64,000 nt of DNA from Pseudomonas paraversuta (GTDB taxonomy: Bacteria > Pseudomonadota > Gammaproteobacteria > Pseudomonadales > Pseudomonadaceae). The position numbers were made by a program, and so were the translations under genes. Positions 18,808 through 28,353 of this stretch are shown one piece after another (the stretch's first letter is position 1; every line of letters begins with the position of its first letter). The stretch covers positions 124,001 through 188,000 of the forward strand of contig NZ_CAJFCL010000005.1 in NCBI RefSeq assembly GCF_904063065.1, in the 5' to 3' direction. The notes below the pieces were generated by a model. That model had not been told where the DNA came from, ran no database searches, and was given only the letters and a program-made list of their open reading frames with translations.

Positions 18808-19547
18808 TGGATGTGCTCAGTCTGATCGGCATCATCATGGCCTTTGTCGCGATTATCGGCGGCAACTACCTGGAAGGGGGCCATCTGGGCGCCCTGGTCA
18901 ATGGCCCGGCGGCCTTGATTGTGGTGGGCGGTACAGTGGGCGCGGCGTTGCTGCAGTCGCCCGTGAGTGCGTTCAAGCGGGCGATGCAAACCCTGGTCTG
19001 GATTATCTTTCCGCCGCGCATCGATATGGCTGCCGGCATCGACCAGGTCGTCAACTGGAGCCTTACCGCGCGCAAGGAGGGCCTGCTGGGCCTTGAAAGC
19101 GTGGCCGATGCCGAGCCCGACAGCTATTCGCGCAAAGGCCTGCAATTGCTGGTGGACGGCGCTGAGCCCGAAGCCATTCGCAGCGTGCTGGAGGTCGATT
19201 ACATGACCCGGGAAAGTCGCGATATCGAGGCCGCCAAAGTCTTTGAAAGCATGGGCGGCTATGCGCCGACCATCGGCATCATCGGTGCAGTGATGGGCCT
19301 GATCCACGTGATGGGCAATCTGGCCGACCCGGCGCAACTGGGCAGCGGCATTGCCGTGGCGTTTGTGGCGACCATTTACGGGGTGGCCAGTGCCAACCTG
19401 TTGCTGTTGCCCATTGCCAGCAAACTCAAGGCGATTGCCCTGCGCCAGTCGCTGTACCGCGAGATGATGCTCGAAGGCATCCTGTCGATTGCCGAAGGCG
19501 AAAACCCGCGCTCCATCGAACTCAAGCTCCAGGGCTTTGTGGGTTAA
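18807..19547 (+). CDS. motC: Flagellar motor stator protein MotC (MotA family)
   Basis: A 246-residue protein with four transmembrane segments arranged as in MotA/PomA. The proton-channel helices near residues 150-200 contain GGYAPTIGIIGAVMGL. It is the second stator pair of Pseudomonas, encoded with motD in the che cluster, while motAB lies elsewhere. It overlaps cheB by one base, and motD begins two bases after it. Confidence 0.93.
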   Translation: MDVLSLIGIIMAFVAIIGGNYLEGGHLGALVNGPAALIVVGGTVGAALLQSPVSAFKRAMQTLVWIIFPPRIDMAAGIDQVVNWSLTARKEGLLGLESVADAEPDSYSRKGLQLLVDGAEPEAIRSVLEVDYMTRESRDIEAAKVFESMGGYAPTIGIIGAVMGLIHVMGNLADPAQLGSGIAVAFVATIYGVASANLLLLPIASKLKAIALRQSLYREMMLEGILSIAEGENPRSIELKLQGFVG

Positions 19548-19549
19548 CT

Positions 19550-20440
19550 ATGAGTCGCCGTCGCCGCTCCGCCGATGAGCACGTCAATCATGAACGCTGG
19601 CTGGTGTCCTACGCGGATTTCATTACGCTGCTGTTTGCCTTTTTTGTGGTCATGTACTCGATTTCGTCGATCAACGAAGGCAAGTACAAGGTGATTTCCC
19701 AGGCCCTGGTCGGGGTTTTCAATGACAGCGAGCGTAGCGTCAAGCCAATCCCCGTCGGCGATGAGCGGCCACTGACGACGACCCCGGCAGAGCCGTTGAT
19801 CAAAGACAGCGAACACACCGACGCCGGTCTGGGGCAGTCTCCTGATGATCCGCTTAAAACCATTGCCGATGACATCACCACCGCCTTCGGCGACTTGATC
19901 GCGTCCAGACAATTGACGGTGCGCGGTAATGAGTTGTGGGTCGAGATCGAACTCAATTCCAGCCTGTTGTTCGGCAGCGGCGACGCCATGCCCAGCAATA
20001 TGGCGTTCAGTATCATCGACAAGGTGGCGGCGATCCTCAAACCCTTCGACAACCCGATTCACGTCGAGGGCTTTACCGACGATTTGCCGATACGTACCGC
20101 GCAGTATCCGACCAACTGGGAGCTGTCGTCGGCACGCTCGGCGAGCATCGTGCGCATGCTGGCGATGCAGGGGGTCAACCCCGGGCGCATGGCGTCGGTG
20201 GGCTACGGCGAGTTTCAACCGGTGGCCAATAACGCCACGCCTGAGGGGCGCGCCCTCAATCGCCGGGTGGTACTGGTGGTGTCGCGCAATCTGGAAGTAA
20301 GGCGCAGCCTGACCGGCGTGGGCACCGCTCACGCAACACCGGATGCCGCCCTGAAGCGGGCTGGCACACAAACTGCACCGCCTCCAACAAAGCCGCCGGT
20401 TCGTGGGAATGCCGTCAATTCCCCGTCACCGCTCCTATAA
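19550..20440 (+). CDS. motD: Flagellar motor stator protein MotD (MotB family)
   Basis: A 296-residue protein with one N-terminal transmembrane helix (about residues 18-40) that includes the conserved proton-carrying Asp23 in SYADFITLLFAFF. A C-terminal OmpA-type peptidoglycan-binding domain spans about residues 135-255 (VEGFTDDLPI; NRRVVLVV). The C-terminal 40 residues are Pro/Ala-rich. Confidence 0.93.
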   Translation: MSRRRRSADEHVNHERWLVSYADFITLLFAFFVVMYSISSINEGKYKVISQALVGVFNDSERSVKPIPVGDERPLTTTPAEPLIKDSEHTDAGLGQSPDDPLKTIADDITTAFGDLIASRQLTVRGNELWVEIELNSSLLFGSGDAMPSNMAFSIIDKVAAILKPFDNPIHVEGFTDDLPIRTAQYPTNWELSSARSASIVRMLAMQGVNPGRMASVGYGEFQPVANNATPEGRALNRRVVLVVSRNLEVRRSLTGVGTAHATPDAALKRAGTQTAPPPTKPPVRGNAVNSPSPLL

Positions 20441-20490
20441 GTGCATGTCAATTCTCGGCCGGCACGTCCGCAGCCGGGAGGAACAACAAA

Positions 20491-21279
20491 ATGAGAGTCT
20501 GGGCAGTAGCCAATCAAAAAGGTGGAGTCGGTAAGACCACCACATCCATCGCTCTGGCCGGTTTGCTGGCTGAGGCGGGCAAGCGCGTGGTGGTGGTCGA
20601 CCTCGACCCGCACGGTTCCATGACCAGCTATTTCGGTTACGACCCGGACGCCCTCGAGCACAGCGTTTACGACTTGTTTTTGCACCAGGGCCAGGTGCCG
20701 CAAGGCCTGGCTGCGCAATTACTGCTGTCCACCAGCCATCCGAACATTGCCTTGTTGCCAGCCACCACTGCGCTGGCAACCCTGGAGCGTCAGGCGCCGG
20801 GGCAGAGCGGCCTGGGTCTGGTCATCGCCCGCAGTCTGGCGCAGCTGTGGCAGGATTATGACTACGCCATCATCGACAGCCCGCCGATCCTGGGGGTGCT
20901 GATGGTCAATGCATTGGCGGCCAGCCAGCAGTTGATCATCCCGGTGCAAACCGAGCATCTGGCCCTCAAGGGCCTGGAACGCATGGTTCACACCCTGCGC
21001 ATGATCAACCGCTCGCGCCAGCAGGAACTGCCGTTCTGCATCGTGCCGACCTTGTTCGACCGCCGTACCCAGGCCTCGATGAGCACCTTGCGGGTTTTGC
21101 GCGATGTGTACCCCGACACCCTGTGGCAGGGCTTTGTCCCGGTGGACACGCGTTTGCGTGATGCCAGCCGGGCAGGGCAGACGCCCTCGCAGTTCGATGA
21201 AAAAAGCCGTGGGGTGATCGCCTATCGCGCCTTGCTCAAGCATGTATTGACCCGCCAGCTCGCGCCGCAGGCGGTCTGA
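20491..21279 (+). CDS. parC: ParA-like ATPase ParC (chemotaxis array placement)
   Basis: A 262-residue MinD/ParA-type ATPase with deviant Walker A NQKGGVGKTTT at residue 9 and a Walker B region IIDSPPILG. Within che operons of polar flagellates this gene positions chemosensory arrays at the cell pole. The neighbouring gene, which carries a CheW-like domain, supports ParC rather than a plasmid partition protein. Confidence 0.88.
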   Translation: MRVWAVANQKGGVGKTTTSIALAGLLAEAGKRVVVVDLDPHGSMTSYFGYDPDALEHSVYDLFLHQGQVPQGLAAQLLLSTSHPNIALLPATTALATLERQAPGQSGLGLVIARSLAQLWQDYDYAIIDSPPILGVLMVNALAASQQLIIPVQTEHLALKGLERMVHTLRMINRSRQQELPFCIVPTLFDRRTQASMSTLRVLRDVYPDTLWQGFVPVDTRLRDASRAGQTPSQFDEKSRGVIAYRALLKHVLTRQLAPQAV

Positions 21280-21292
21280 GGTGCGCGTGCAT

Positions 21293-21320
21293 TCAAGTAG
21301 CCGCCGGGTGCGGCCGATAA
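21293..21320 (+). promoter_or_regulatory. FliA (sigma-28) promoter upstream of parP
   Basis: TCAAG at 21293 and GCCGATAA at 21313-21320 are 15 bases apart, matching the sigma-28 pattern used by Pseudomonas late flagellar genes. It lies between parC and parP, 43 bases before the parP ATG. Confidence 0.6.
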
Positions 21321-21363
21321 CGTCTCAAGGCCTCAGTCGCGAGGCAGTTGAGTGGGGCACTTT

Positions 21364-22137
21364 ATGAAACAGGCGACAGCGCTTTCCCACGGCCCGCAAT
21401 TGGCTTTGCAGTCCTATCTCGACGACTTGCTGTTCGATGCCACAGAAGGGTTGCAGCAGGTTGAACCACAGCCGGACGAGCTGTCCGCAGTTGCCCTTGA
21501 CGGGCAGGTGCAGGCTGAAGAACCGGCGGTTGCCATGCCGCTGGAGCTGGCAGACGTGGGGGTGGCCACCGAAGCGTTCGCCCACCCTCTGGTGCAGGTG
21601 CACCGGCCGCGCGCCGCGGCGGCTCCATTGCCGGCGCAGACCGACGGCCGCCCGGCCTGGGCCGACGAGCCTTTCGAATGTCTGCTGTTTGACGTGGCCG
21701 GGCTGACGCTGGCGGTGCCGCTGGTGTGCCTGGGCTCGATTTATTCACTGCAGGGGCGGGAATTGACTCCCCTGTTCGGTCAGCCGGAGTGGTTCCTGGG
21801 CATTCTGCCGAGCCACAGTGGCAACCTCAATGTGCTGGACACCGCGCGCTGGGTGATGCCCGACCGCTATCGCGATGATTTTCGCGAGGGCCTGCAATAC
21901 GTTATTTCGGTCCAGGGTTATGACTGGGGGCTGGCCGTGCATCAAGTCAGCCGCTCACTGCGCCTGGACCCCGAACAGATCAAATGGCGGACCCGGCGCG
22001 GGCAGCGACCGTGGCTGGCGGGCACTGTGATTGAACACATGTGTGCGCTGCTGGACGTGGCGCAGCTGGCAGAGTTGATCAGCAGTGGTGCGGTCAAGCA
22101 CATGGCCAGTGCCGCCGCCGGGGCAACCGACAAATAA
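21364..22137 (+). CDS. parP: CheW-like array adaptor ParP
   Basis: A 257-residue protein: an N-terminal variable half starting MKQATALSHGPQ, then a CheW-like/array-integration domain at about residues 98-245 (ECLLFDVAGLTLAVPL; VLDTARWVMP). In Vibrio ParP links ParC to CheA and keeps arrays polar. The start is ATG 21364; an in-frame GTG lies 12 bases upstream. Confidence 0.85.
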   Translation: MKQATALSHGPQLALQSYLDDLLFDATEGLQQVEPQPDELSAVALDGQVQAEEPAVAMPLELADVGVATEAFAHPLVQVHRPRAAAAPLPAQTDGRPAWADEPFECLLFDVAGLTLAVPLVCLGSIYSLQGRELTPLFGQPEWFLGILPSHSGNLNVLDTARWVMPDRYRDDFREGLQYVISVQGYDWGLAVHQVSRSLRLDPEQIKWRTRRGQRPWLAGTVIEHMCALLDVAQLAELISSGAVKHMASAAAGATDK

Positions 22138-22206
22138 ACCACCGGGCCTTTGGCCGCGGTCAGACAGTACACACCGCATCGACGGTATTTCTTCAGGGGT
22201 TTGGGT

Positions 22207-22689
22207 ATGAGCAAGGCAGCGGCACAACAGAGCAGCGAAGATCCGATCCTGCAGTGGGTCACCTTCAAGCTGGACAACGAGACCTACGGCATCAACGTCA
22301 TGCAGGTGCAGGAAGTACTGCGTTATACCGAAATCGCCCCGGTTCCTGGTGCGCCGTCTTACGTGCTGGGCATCATTAACCTGCGCGGCAATGTGGTGAC
22401 GGTGATAGACACGCGTCAGCGTTTTGGCTTGCAGGGTGCCGAGATTACTGACAACTCGCGGATCGTCATCATCGAAGCCGACAAGCAAGTGGTGGGGATT
22501 CTGGTCGACAGCGTGGCGGAAGTGGTTTACCTGCGTCAGTCTGAAATCGAAACGGCGCCCAATGTGGGCAATGACGAGTCGGCAAAATTTATCCAGGGTG
22601 TGTGCAACAAGAACGGCGAGCTGCTGATTCTGGTTGAGCTGGACAAGATGATGACCGAAGAAGAGTGGTCGGACCTGGAGAACATCTGA
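22207..22689 (+). CDS. cheW: Chemotaxis coupling protein CheW
   Basis: A 160-residue single CheW domain (WVTFKLDNETYGINVMQVQE; GIINLRGNVVTVID). It bridges chemoreceptors and CheA. The start is ATG 22207; the open frame upstream has no good ribosome site. The stop is followed directly by the next gene. Confidence 0.95.
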   Translation: MSKAAAQQSSEDPILQWVTFKLDNETYGINVMQVQEVLRYTEIAPVPGAPSYVLGIINLRGNVVTVIDTRQRFGLQGAEITDNSRIVIIEADKQVVGILVDSVAEVVYLRQSEIETAPNVGNDESAKFIQGVCNKNGELLILVELDKMMTEEEWSDLENI

Positions 22690-23082
22690 TTGATCCTTGA
22701 GGCGGCGGTAATCGTCCTGGGCCTGCTCTGGGTGGCGACACTGTGGGTGCTGGTGACCTATATCCGCCGCCAGCGCGTGAGTGCCGCACAGCAGGCGGGG
22801 GCGGACGAACTGCGTGACCGGCGCCTCAAGGAACTGACCCGGCGGCTGGACACCTACCAGAACGGCAGCGTGCAGATGGGCGAAGACCTGCACGAACTGC
22901 GCGCCGTGGTAGCGCCGCTGCCCGAGAAGCTGACCCAGCTGGAACAGCGCGACCCCACCAGCCTGTCGTTCAACCAGGCAGCGCGTCTGGTGGGCATGGG
23001 TGCCAGCGTTGACGAACTGACCCAGTCCTGCGGCCTGACCCAGGCCGAGGCCGAATTGATGAGCAAGATGCATAAAGGCTGA
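22690..23082 (+). CDS. DUF2802 membrane protein, end of che operon
   Basis: A 130-residue protein that starts with TTG immediately after the cheW stop, so translation is probably coupled. One N-terminal transmembrane helix (about residues 4-24) is followed by a helical, charged cytoplasmic part. A C-terminal helix-turn-helix-like stretch (LTQSCGLTQAEAELMSKM) is typical of DUF2802 proteins found after cheW in pseudomonads. Its function is not known. Confidence 0.8.
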   Translation: MILEAAVIVLGLLWVATLWVLVTYIRRQRVSAAQQAGADELRDRRLKELTRRLDTYQNGSVQMGEDLHELRAVVAPLPEKLTQLEQRDPTSLSFNQAARLVGMGASVDELTQSCGLTQAEAELMSKMHKG

Positions 23083-23093
23083 ACCGCCATACC

Positions 23094-23485
23094 CTGTAGG
23101 AGCGAGCTTGCTCGCGAGCTCTTGGGGCTTGGTTGAAAAGCTCGCGAGACAAGCTCGCTCCTACAGGTGCAATTGCAGCTTCCTGCATGGGGTGCCTGCC
23201 GGCCTGGACGGTGAAGTCTGCGATCTGCCGCATTTCAGCACAGCACAACCCCTGTAGGAGCGAGCTTGTCTCGCGAGCTCTTTGCGGTTTTGCTGAAAAG
23301 CTCGCGAGACAAGCTCGCTCTTACAGATGCGGTTGCAGCTTCCTGCATGGGGTGCCTTACGGCCTGGACGGTGAAGTCTGCGATCTGCCGCATTTCTGCA
23401 CAGCACAACCCCTGTAGGAGCGAGCTTGCTCGCGAGCTCTTGGGGTTTGGTTGAAAAGCTCGCGAGACAAGCTCGCTCCTACAGG
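23094..23485. repeat. Triplicated REP pair with near-identical spacers
   Basis: Three copies of a REP pair (CTGTAGGAGCGAGCTTG ... AAGCTCGCTCCTACAG) begin at 23094, 23252 and 23412. They are joined by two nearly identical spacers of about 85 bases (GCAGCTTCCTGCATGGGGTG ...). The unit is therefore 158-160 bases, repeated two and a half times. It fills the interval between two convergent operons and contains no gene. Confidence 0.9.
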
Positions 23486-23501
23486 TGCCTTGTGATCTGG
23501 C

Positions 23502-23822
23502 TTATTTCGGCGGGGTTATATCCCGTTCCACCGGCCCGGCATCGGGATCGAATCCCTCCGGGAATTTGCCTTTAAGCTGCCAGGCAAAGGCAATGATCTC
23601 CGCCAGGGTGCGGTACAACTCCTGCGGGATGCTGTCCCCCAGTTCCATGCGCGCCAGTAATTTCACCAGCTCGGCATTTTCATAAATTGGCACTTCGTAC
23701 TCGCGGGCCAGTTTGAGAATGGCTTCGGCCAGTTCATCGTCACCCTTGGCGGTGAGGGTGGGCGCTTGTTTGCCGTCGTATTTGAGGGCAATCGCCTGAC
23801 GCGTTTCGGGCTCTGTGCTCAT
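23502..23822 (-). CDS. Orphan FlhB-like cytoplasmic domain protein
   Basis: A 106-residue protein resembling the part of FlhB after the autocleavage site: AIALKYDGKQAPTLTAKG aligns with AVALKYDPEKGAAPMLLAKG of FlhB. It lacks the NPTH motif and the membrane domain. The ATG overlaps the stop of the upstream FliK-like gene (ATGA), so the two are one operon. It may bind FliK-like partners or modulate the export switch; that is inference. Confidence 0.85.
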   Translation of the reverse strand: MSTEPETRQAIALKYDGKQAPTLTAKGDDELAEAILKLAREYEVPIYENAELVKLLARMELGDSIPQELYRTLAEIIAFAWQLKGKFPEGFDPDAGPVERDITPPK

Positions 23823-25378
23823 GCGGTTTCGTCGACCCAGCGTTGTTCCAGTGGGGTGTGGCCACCTTGCGGCGGGATGCCCTGGTGGCAATCGAGATCG
23901 GTCACGCTCAGCCCGGCATCGTTGAGACGCTGGCGTAACGTGCCCAGCTGGCTGGCGATCAGTTCTGCGGTACTGGCCCGTTGCGCCCAGAGCTGGCCCG
24001 ACAGGTTGCCGCGAAGCAATTGCGCCTGTACATGCAAGGGGCCCAGCGGGCTCAGGTCGAAGGCCAGTTCCACCCGCCACAGCTGATCTTTGACTTCACG
24101 GCTTTCGGCCGTGTCTTGGGCTTGTTTCTCACCCGGATCTTCACGCTGAAACTTGATCTGCAGCGCAACTACGTCGTGGGCGTTGCGCATCGGTATTTCC
24201 AGTTGCCAGGTGGTCAGCAGGTTGCCATCAGCGGTTCGTCCGCTTTGCTCCAGGCTGGACAGTTGATGGCTTTGCAGGCGCGAAATGGCCGCCGCTGCGA
24301 GTTTCAGCAAATGTTCCAGGCTGTCTTCGTCTTCGCCACCGGGCAGTCCACGTTTGGGCAGCGGAAAGCCGCCAGGCTGGGGTTTGGCGCTGACCTGGCC
24401 GAGCATCCCCAGGGCATTGCGGACAAAGGTCGGCATGGCCTGGGCCTGGCTGCTGGCGGCCATGGCGGGGGTGAAAGCGGAGTTTGCAGGTACGCCCGGC
24501 AAGATCTGCGCGATCAGGCGCAGCAATGTGGCTTTCATGTCTGGAGCCAGGGCCTGGGTTTGGCCGTTCAGCAGTCTGGCTTCCAGAAAAGCGCCGCTGT
24601 TGAGTAGGGCCGCTCCTAATGTTTTGGGGTTACTCAACTCTGCTGGCGTAGGCAAGCCTGCCAACAGCTTGTCGATGGAGGCGCGCAACGCGTCGGGCAT
24701 GTTGTTGCTGGCCGGGAGTTTTTGCAGGGCGCTGAGCAGGCCTTCCAGTGAAGCCTGGCGACCTTGCTGCATGGCCAGTTGTTGCGCCACCGCCAGTTGA
24801 TCCTGACGACCGCTCAGCGGGACAAAATTCAGGGTCTGTGCATCCTGCACCTGTGCACTCAGCAAGCTGCCCACGCGCAAGGGTTGGGGGCTGTCCACAG
24901 TCAGGGTGCTGCCGTTCAGGGCGCTGTTGAGCAGTGTGACCATTGAGCGATAGACCGCAGGCTGACCAGCGCTCTGGGCCAGCAGCTGGGTGGTCAGCAC
25001 TTTGCCCTGCAGCAGGCTGCCCGCCGGCAATTGTTGCGGGTCAAGCCGGGTGAGGCTGGCCACGCCGAAGCTCAGGGCTTGCTGCAGGCTGATGGCCAGA
25101 CTGCCGGGGCCGGGCTGGCTCACGGCGAGCAGGGTGCCCAGGGGCAGGGGTTGGAGGCTGCTGACTTGCACATTGGTCTGGCGCCCGCTATCGAGGGTCA
25201 ATCGGAGCAGCAGCTGGAAGGCCGCATCCCCCTGTTTAAGTGATAACACTTGTGCCTGTGCACTTTGGCCGGGGCCGATCAGGCCCGGGAGAGGCTGCAG
25301 CAATTTGAGCGTTTCACCGCCCGTAATGCCAGGACGTACGGCGGTCGGCGCAGCGGGCAGGACGGGTGGAATTGTCAT
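23819..25378 (-). CDS. FliK-like flagellar hook-length control family protein
   Basis: A 519-residue, Leu/Gln-rich protein. ATG 25378 is chosen because AAAGGCG lies just upstream; ATG 25390 and ATG 25417 are also in frame. The C-terminal quarter has the FliK fold: LEIPMRNAHDVVALQIKF and FDLSPLGPLHVQAQLLRG. The rest is low complexity. It is encoded directly before an FlhB-like domain, mimicking the FliK-FlhB partnership. Its role is unproven. Confidence 0.8.
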   Translation of the reverse strand: MTIPPVLPAAPTAVRPGITGGETLKLLQPLPGLIGPGQSAQAQVLSLKQGDAAFQLLLRLTLDSGRQTNVQVSSLQPLPLGTLLAVSQPGPGSLAISLQQALSFGVASLTRLDPQQLPAGSLLQGKVLTTQLLAQSAGQPAVYRSMVTLLNSALNGSTLTVDSPQPLRVGSLLSAQVQDAQTLNFVPLSGRQDQLAVAQQLAMQQGRQASLEGLLSALQKLPASNNMPDALRASIDKLLAGLPTPAELSNPKTLGAALLNSGAFLEARLLNGQTQALAPDMKATLLRLIAQILPGVPANSAFTPAMAASSQAQAMPTFVRNALGMLGQVSAKPQPGGFPLPKRGLPGGEDEDSLEHLLKLAAAAISRLQSHQLSSLEQSGRTADGNLLTTWQLEIPMRNAHDVVALQIKFQREDPGEKQAQDTAESREVKDQLWRVELAFDLSPLGPLHVQAQLLRGNLSGQLWAQRASTAELIASQLGTLRQRLNDAGLSVTDLDCHQGIPPQGGHTPLEQRWVDETA

Positions 25379-25437
25379 GTCGCCTTTCATCGTAACAGCC
25401 TGTCGAAATTGGCTCATTTAGAGTAGGGCATGGCATG

Positions 25438-25443
25438 TATAAT
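25438..25443 (+). promoter_or_regulatory. Candidate -10 box for the ccm operon
   Basis: TATAAT lies 139 bases before the ccmA start, in the divergent gap. No good -35 hexamer is visible at 16-18 bases, so this is a tentative call. Confidence 0.3.
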
Positions 25444-25581
25444 GCTGCCCCGTCGTTCAGAGCGGGTGAAAACATCGCTATTGTTTGACCCAGCTCTCTG
25501 AAACAGGTCGCCAAAGCATTTATCCTGCATCATTTTAACGGCCGCGCCTCAGCCGACTTGAACCGTGAAGGCCTCAATTAC

Positions 25582-26217
25582 GTGACCAGCCCTCTTTTAG
25601 AAGCCGTAGCACTCGCCTGTGAGCGCGACTGGCGGATGCTGTTCGAGAATCTCGAATTGCGACTCGCCAGCGGCGACATGTTACAAATCAGCGGGCCCAA
25701 CGGCAGCGGCAAGACCAGCCTGTTGCGTTTGTTGGCGGGCCTGATGCAGCCGACGGCGGGTGAAGTCCGGCTCAATGGCCTGCCGTTGAGCAGTCAGCGA
25801 ACGCAATTGGCCGGTAATCTGCTCTGGATCGGCCATGCTGCCGGTATCAAGGATTTGCTCACCGCGGAAGAGAACCTGGCCTGGCTCTGCGCCCTGCATC
25901 GCCCGGCCTCCCGTGACGCTATCTGGGCAGCGCTGGCTGCAGTGGGGCTCAAGGGTTTTGAAGATGTACCGTGCCACACCTTGTCCGCAGGTCAGCAGCG
26001 GCGTGTGGCTCTGGCGCGGCTGCATCTGGACAGCCCGCCGTTGTGGATTCTCGATGAGCCGTTTACCGCGCTCGATAAACAGGGTGTGGCCCAGCTCGAA
26101 GAGCACCTGGCGAGTCACTGCGAACGCGGTGGCATGGTGGTACTGACCACTCACCACAACCTGACCCGGATGCCGGCCGGTTACCGCGATATCGACCTGG
26201 GGCATTGGGCTGTATGA
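25582..26217 (+). CDS. ccmA: Heme exporter ATPase CcmA
   Basis: A 211-residue ABC ATPase. Walker [10 protein letters not shown] is at residues 38-46, the signature is [14 protein letters not shown] and Walker B is LWILDEPF. With CcmB, C and D it drives release of holo-CcmE for cytochrome c maturation. The GTG start gives [12 protein letters not shown], matching other pseudomonad proteins; a TTG 24 bases upstream is possible. It overlaps ccmB by ATGA. Confidence 0.94.
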   Translation: MTSPLLEAVALACERDWRMLFENLELRLASGDMLQISGPNGSGKTSLLRLLAGLMQPTAGEVRLNGLPLSSQRTQLAGNLLWIGHAAGIKDLLTAEENLAWLCALHRPASRDAIWAALAAVGLKGFEDVPCHTLSAGQQRRVALARLHLDSPPLWILDEPFTALDKQGVAQLEEHLASHCERGGMVVLTTHHNLTRMPAGYRDIDLGHWAV

Positions 26218-26882
26218 GTGTGTTCGCAACCTTGGTGGCACGTGAAGCGCGTTTGCTGTTTCGCCGTCCGGCGGAACTGGCCAACCCTCTGGTGTTCTTC
26301 GCAATTGTGATCGCCATGTTCCCGTTGGCTGTCGGACCCGAGACTCAGTTGTTACAAACCTTGTCTCCGGGGCTGCTCTGGGTAGCTGCCCTGTTATCGG
26401 TTTTGCTCTCGCTGGACGGGCTTTTCCGCAGTGATTTCGAGGACGGATCACTGGAGCAGTGGGTCCTTTCGTCGCACCCCCTGCCTCTACTGGTATTGGC
26501 CAAAGTGCTGGCACACTGGGCGTTTTCCGGTCTGGCCCTGGTCATCCTGTCGCCGCTGCTGGCCTTGATGCTGGGGTTGCCGGTGGCCTGCCTGCCGGTC
26601 TTGCTGCTGTCGTTGTTGCTGGGTACGCCGGTCTTGAGCCTGCTCGGCGCTGTTGGCGCGGCGCTGACCGTGGGCCTCAAACGGGGTGGCCTGCTGCTGG
26701 CCCTGCTGATTCTGCCTTTATATATCCCGGTGCTGATTCTTGGCAGCGGCGCGTTGCAGGCGGCCTTGCAAGGCATGCCTGCGACGGGTTATCTGCTTTG
26801 GCTTGCAAGCCTGACCGCCCTGGCAGTAACCCTGACACCTTTTGCTATAGCCGCCGGCCTGAAAATCAGCGTCGGCGAATAA
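26214..26882 (+). CDS. ccmB: Heme exporter membrane protein CcmB
   Basis: A 222-residue inner-membrane protein with about six transmembrane segments. The N-terminus ([19 protein letters not shown]) is characteristic. It is the membrane partner of CcmA. The start ATG overlaps the ccmA stop. Confidence 0.95.
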   Translation: MSVFATLVAREARLLFRRPAELANPLVFFAIVIAMFPLAVGPETQLLQTLSPGLLWVAALLSVLLSLDGLFRSDFEDGSLEQWVLSSHPLPLLVLAKVLAHWAFSGLALVILSPLLALMLGLPVACLPVLLLSLLLGTPVLSLLGAVGAALTVGLKRGGLLLALLILPLYIPVLILGSGALQAALQGMPATGYLLWLASLTALAVTLTPFAIAAGLKISVGE

Positions 26883-26969
26883 TGAGGTCTGGCCCCATGG
26901 GGCCAGTAAAGACCCTGGCTTTGTCAACGACCCTCGGGCGTGGCAAAGCACCGTGATGGAAACAGCGTG

Positions 26970-27725
26970 ATGAACTGGACTTGGTTTCACAAACTCGGCT
27001 CGCCCAAATGGTTCTATGCCATCAGCGGGCGCCTGCTGCCCTGGTTAAGCATTGCGGCAGCGTTGCTGATTACCTGCGGGGTAGTCTGGGGTCTGGCATT
27101 TGCGCCGCCCGACTACCAGCAGGGCAATAGCTTCCGGATCATTTATATCCATGTGCCGGCGGCGATGCTGGCCCAGTCCTGTTATGTGATGCTGGCGGTG
27201 TGCGGCGTGGTTGGCCTGGTCTGGAAGATGAAAATCGCCGACGTGGCCCTGCAGTGCGCAGCGCCCATCGGTGCCTGGATGACCGCCGTGGCGCTGCTCA
27301 CCGGTGCTATCTGGGGCAAACCGACCTGGGGCTCGTGGTGGGTGTGGGATGCTCGCCTGACCTCGATGCTGATCCTGTTGTTTCTGTACTTCGGCCTCAT
27401 TGCCCTGGGCAATGCCATCACCAATCGCGACAGCGCGGCCAAGGCCTGCGCGGTATTGGCGATTGTCGGCGTGATCAATATCCCGATCATCAAATACTCG
27501 GTCGAGTGGTGGAACACCCTGCACCAGGGCGCGACCTTCACCCTGACCGAAAAACCGGCCATGCCGATGGAAATGTGGTTGCCATTGCTGCTGACGGTGC
27601 TGGGTTTTTATTGCTTCTTTGGCGCCGTGCTGTTGTTGCGCATGCGCCTCGAAGTACTCAAACGCGAGGCCCGCAGTAGCTGGGTCAAGGCCCTGGTATT
27701 GAAAGCGCTGGAGGGTGGACGATGA
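26970..27725 (+). CDS. ccmC: Heme handling protein CcmC
   Basis: A 251-residue protein with six transmembrane segments that loads heme onto CcmE. The tryptophan-rich motif [13 protein letters not shown] lies near residue 125, with conserved His residues on either side. ATG 26970 is chosen (MNWTWFHKL). It overlaps ccmD. Confidence 0.95.
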   Translation: MNWTWFHKLGSPKWFYAISGRLLPWLSIAAALLITCGVVWGLAFAPPDYQQGNSFRIIYIHVPAAMLAQSCYVMLAVCGVVGLVWKMKIADVALQCAAPIGAWMTAVALLTGAIWGKPTWGSWWVWDARLTSMLILLFLYFGLIALGNAITNRDSAAKACAVLAIVGVINIPIIKYSVEWWNTLHQGATFTLTEKPAMPMEMWLPLLLTVLGFYCFFGAVLLLRMRLEVLKREARSSWVKALVLKALEGGR

Positions 27726-27898
27726 GCTTTGCGTCTTTCGGCGACTTTATCGCCATGGGCCATCACGCGGTATATGTCTGGTCGGCCTATGGCATTTGCC
27801 TGGCAGTGCTGGGGTTGAACGTAGCGCTGCCGATTGTGGCGCGCCGGCGTTATCTGCAACAAGAGGCGCGTCGTTTGCGCCGGGAGAACTCGAAGTGA
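27722..27898 (+). CDS. ccmD: Heme exporter small protein CcmD
   Basis: A 58-residue protein starting [20 protein letters not shown], with one transmembrane helix (about residues 15-38) and a basic tail [16 protein letters not shown]. It stabilises the CcmABC-CcmE complex. The start overlaps the ccmC stop (ATGA) and the stop overlaps the GTG start of ccmE. Confidence 0.92.
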   Translation: MSFASFGDFIAMGHHAVYVWSAYGICLAVLGLNVALPIVARRRYLQQEARRLRRENSK

Positions 27899-28350
27899 AT
27901 CCGCTGCGCAAAAAACGTTTGATCATCATCCTGGCAATTCTGGTGGGGGTAGGCATTGCCGTTGCCCTGGCCTTGAGTGCCCTGCAGCAGAACATCAACC
28001 TGTTCTACACCCCGACCCAGATCGCCAATGGCGAAGCCCCGCTGGACACCCGTATTCGTGCCGGCGGCATGGTGCAAGCCGGTTCGCTGAAACGCTCTGG
28101 CGACTCGCTGGACGTGCAGTTCGTGGTCACCGATTTCAACAAGTCTGTAACCATCGCTTATCGCGGCATCCTCCCGGATCTGTTCCGTGAGGGGCAGGGC
28201 CTCGTCGCGCTGGGCAAGCTCAACGCCCAGGGTGTGGTGGTGGCTGATGAAGTGCTGGCCAAGCACGACGAAAAATACATGCCGCCCGAAGTGACCAAAG
28301 CGTTGAATGAAAGTGGCCAGTCCGCGCCTGTACCGGCTAAAGAGGGTTAA
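27895..28350 (+). CDS. ccmE: Heme chaperone CcmE
   Basis: A 151-residue periplasmic heme chaperone anchored by one N-terminal helix (residues 8-30). The covalent heme ligand His124 and Tyr128 are in [10 protein letters not shown]. The GTG start (MNPLRKKRL) overlaps the ccmD stop; longer upstream frames would overlap ccmD entirely and are rejected. Confidence 0.95.
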   Translation: MNPLRKKRLIIILAILVGVGIAVALALSALQQNINLFYTPTQIANGEAPLDTRIRAGGMVQAGSLKRSGDSLDVQFVVTDFNKSVTIAYRGILPDLFREGQGLVALGKLNAQGVVVADEVLAKHDEKYMPPEVTKALNESGQSAPVPAKEG

Positions 28351-28353
28351 GTA

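Noticed and set aside
20491..21279. Plasmid or chromosome partition ParA
   Set aside because: There is no parB or parS nearby, and the gene lies in the che operon beside a CheW-like gene, so ParC is the better call.
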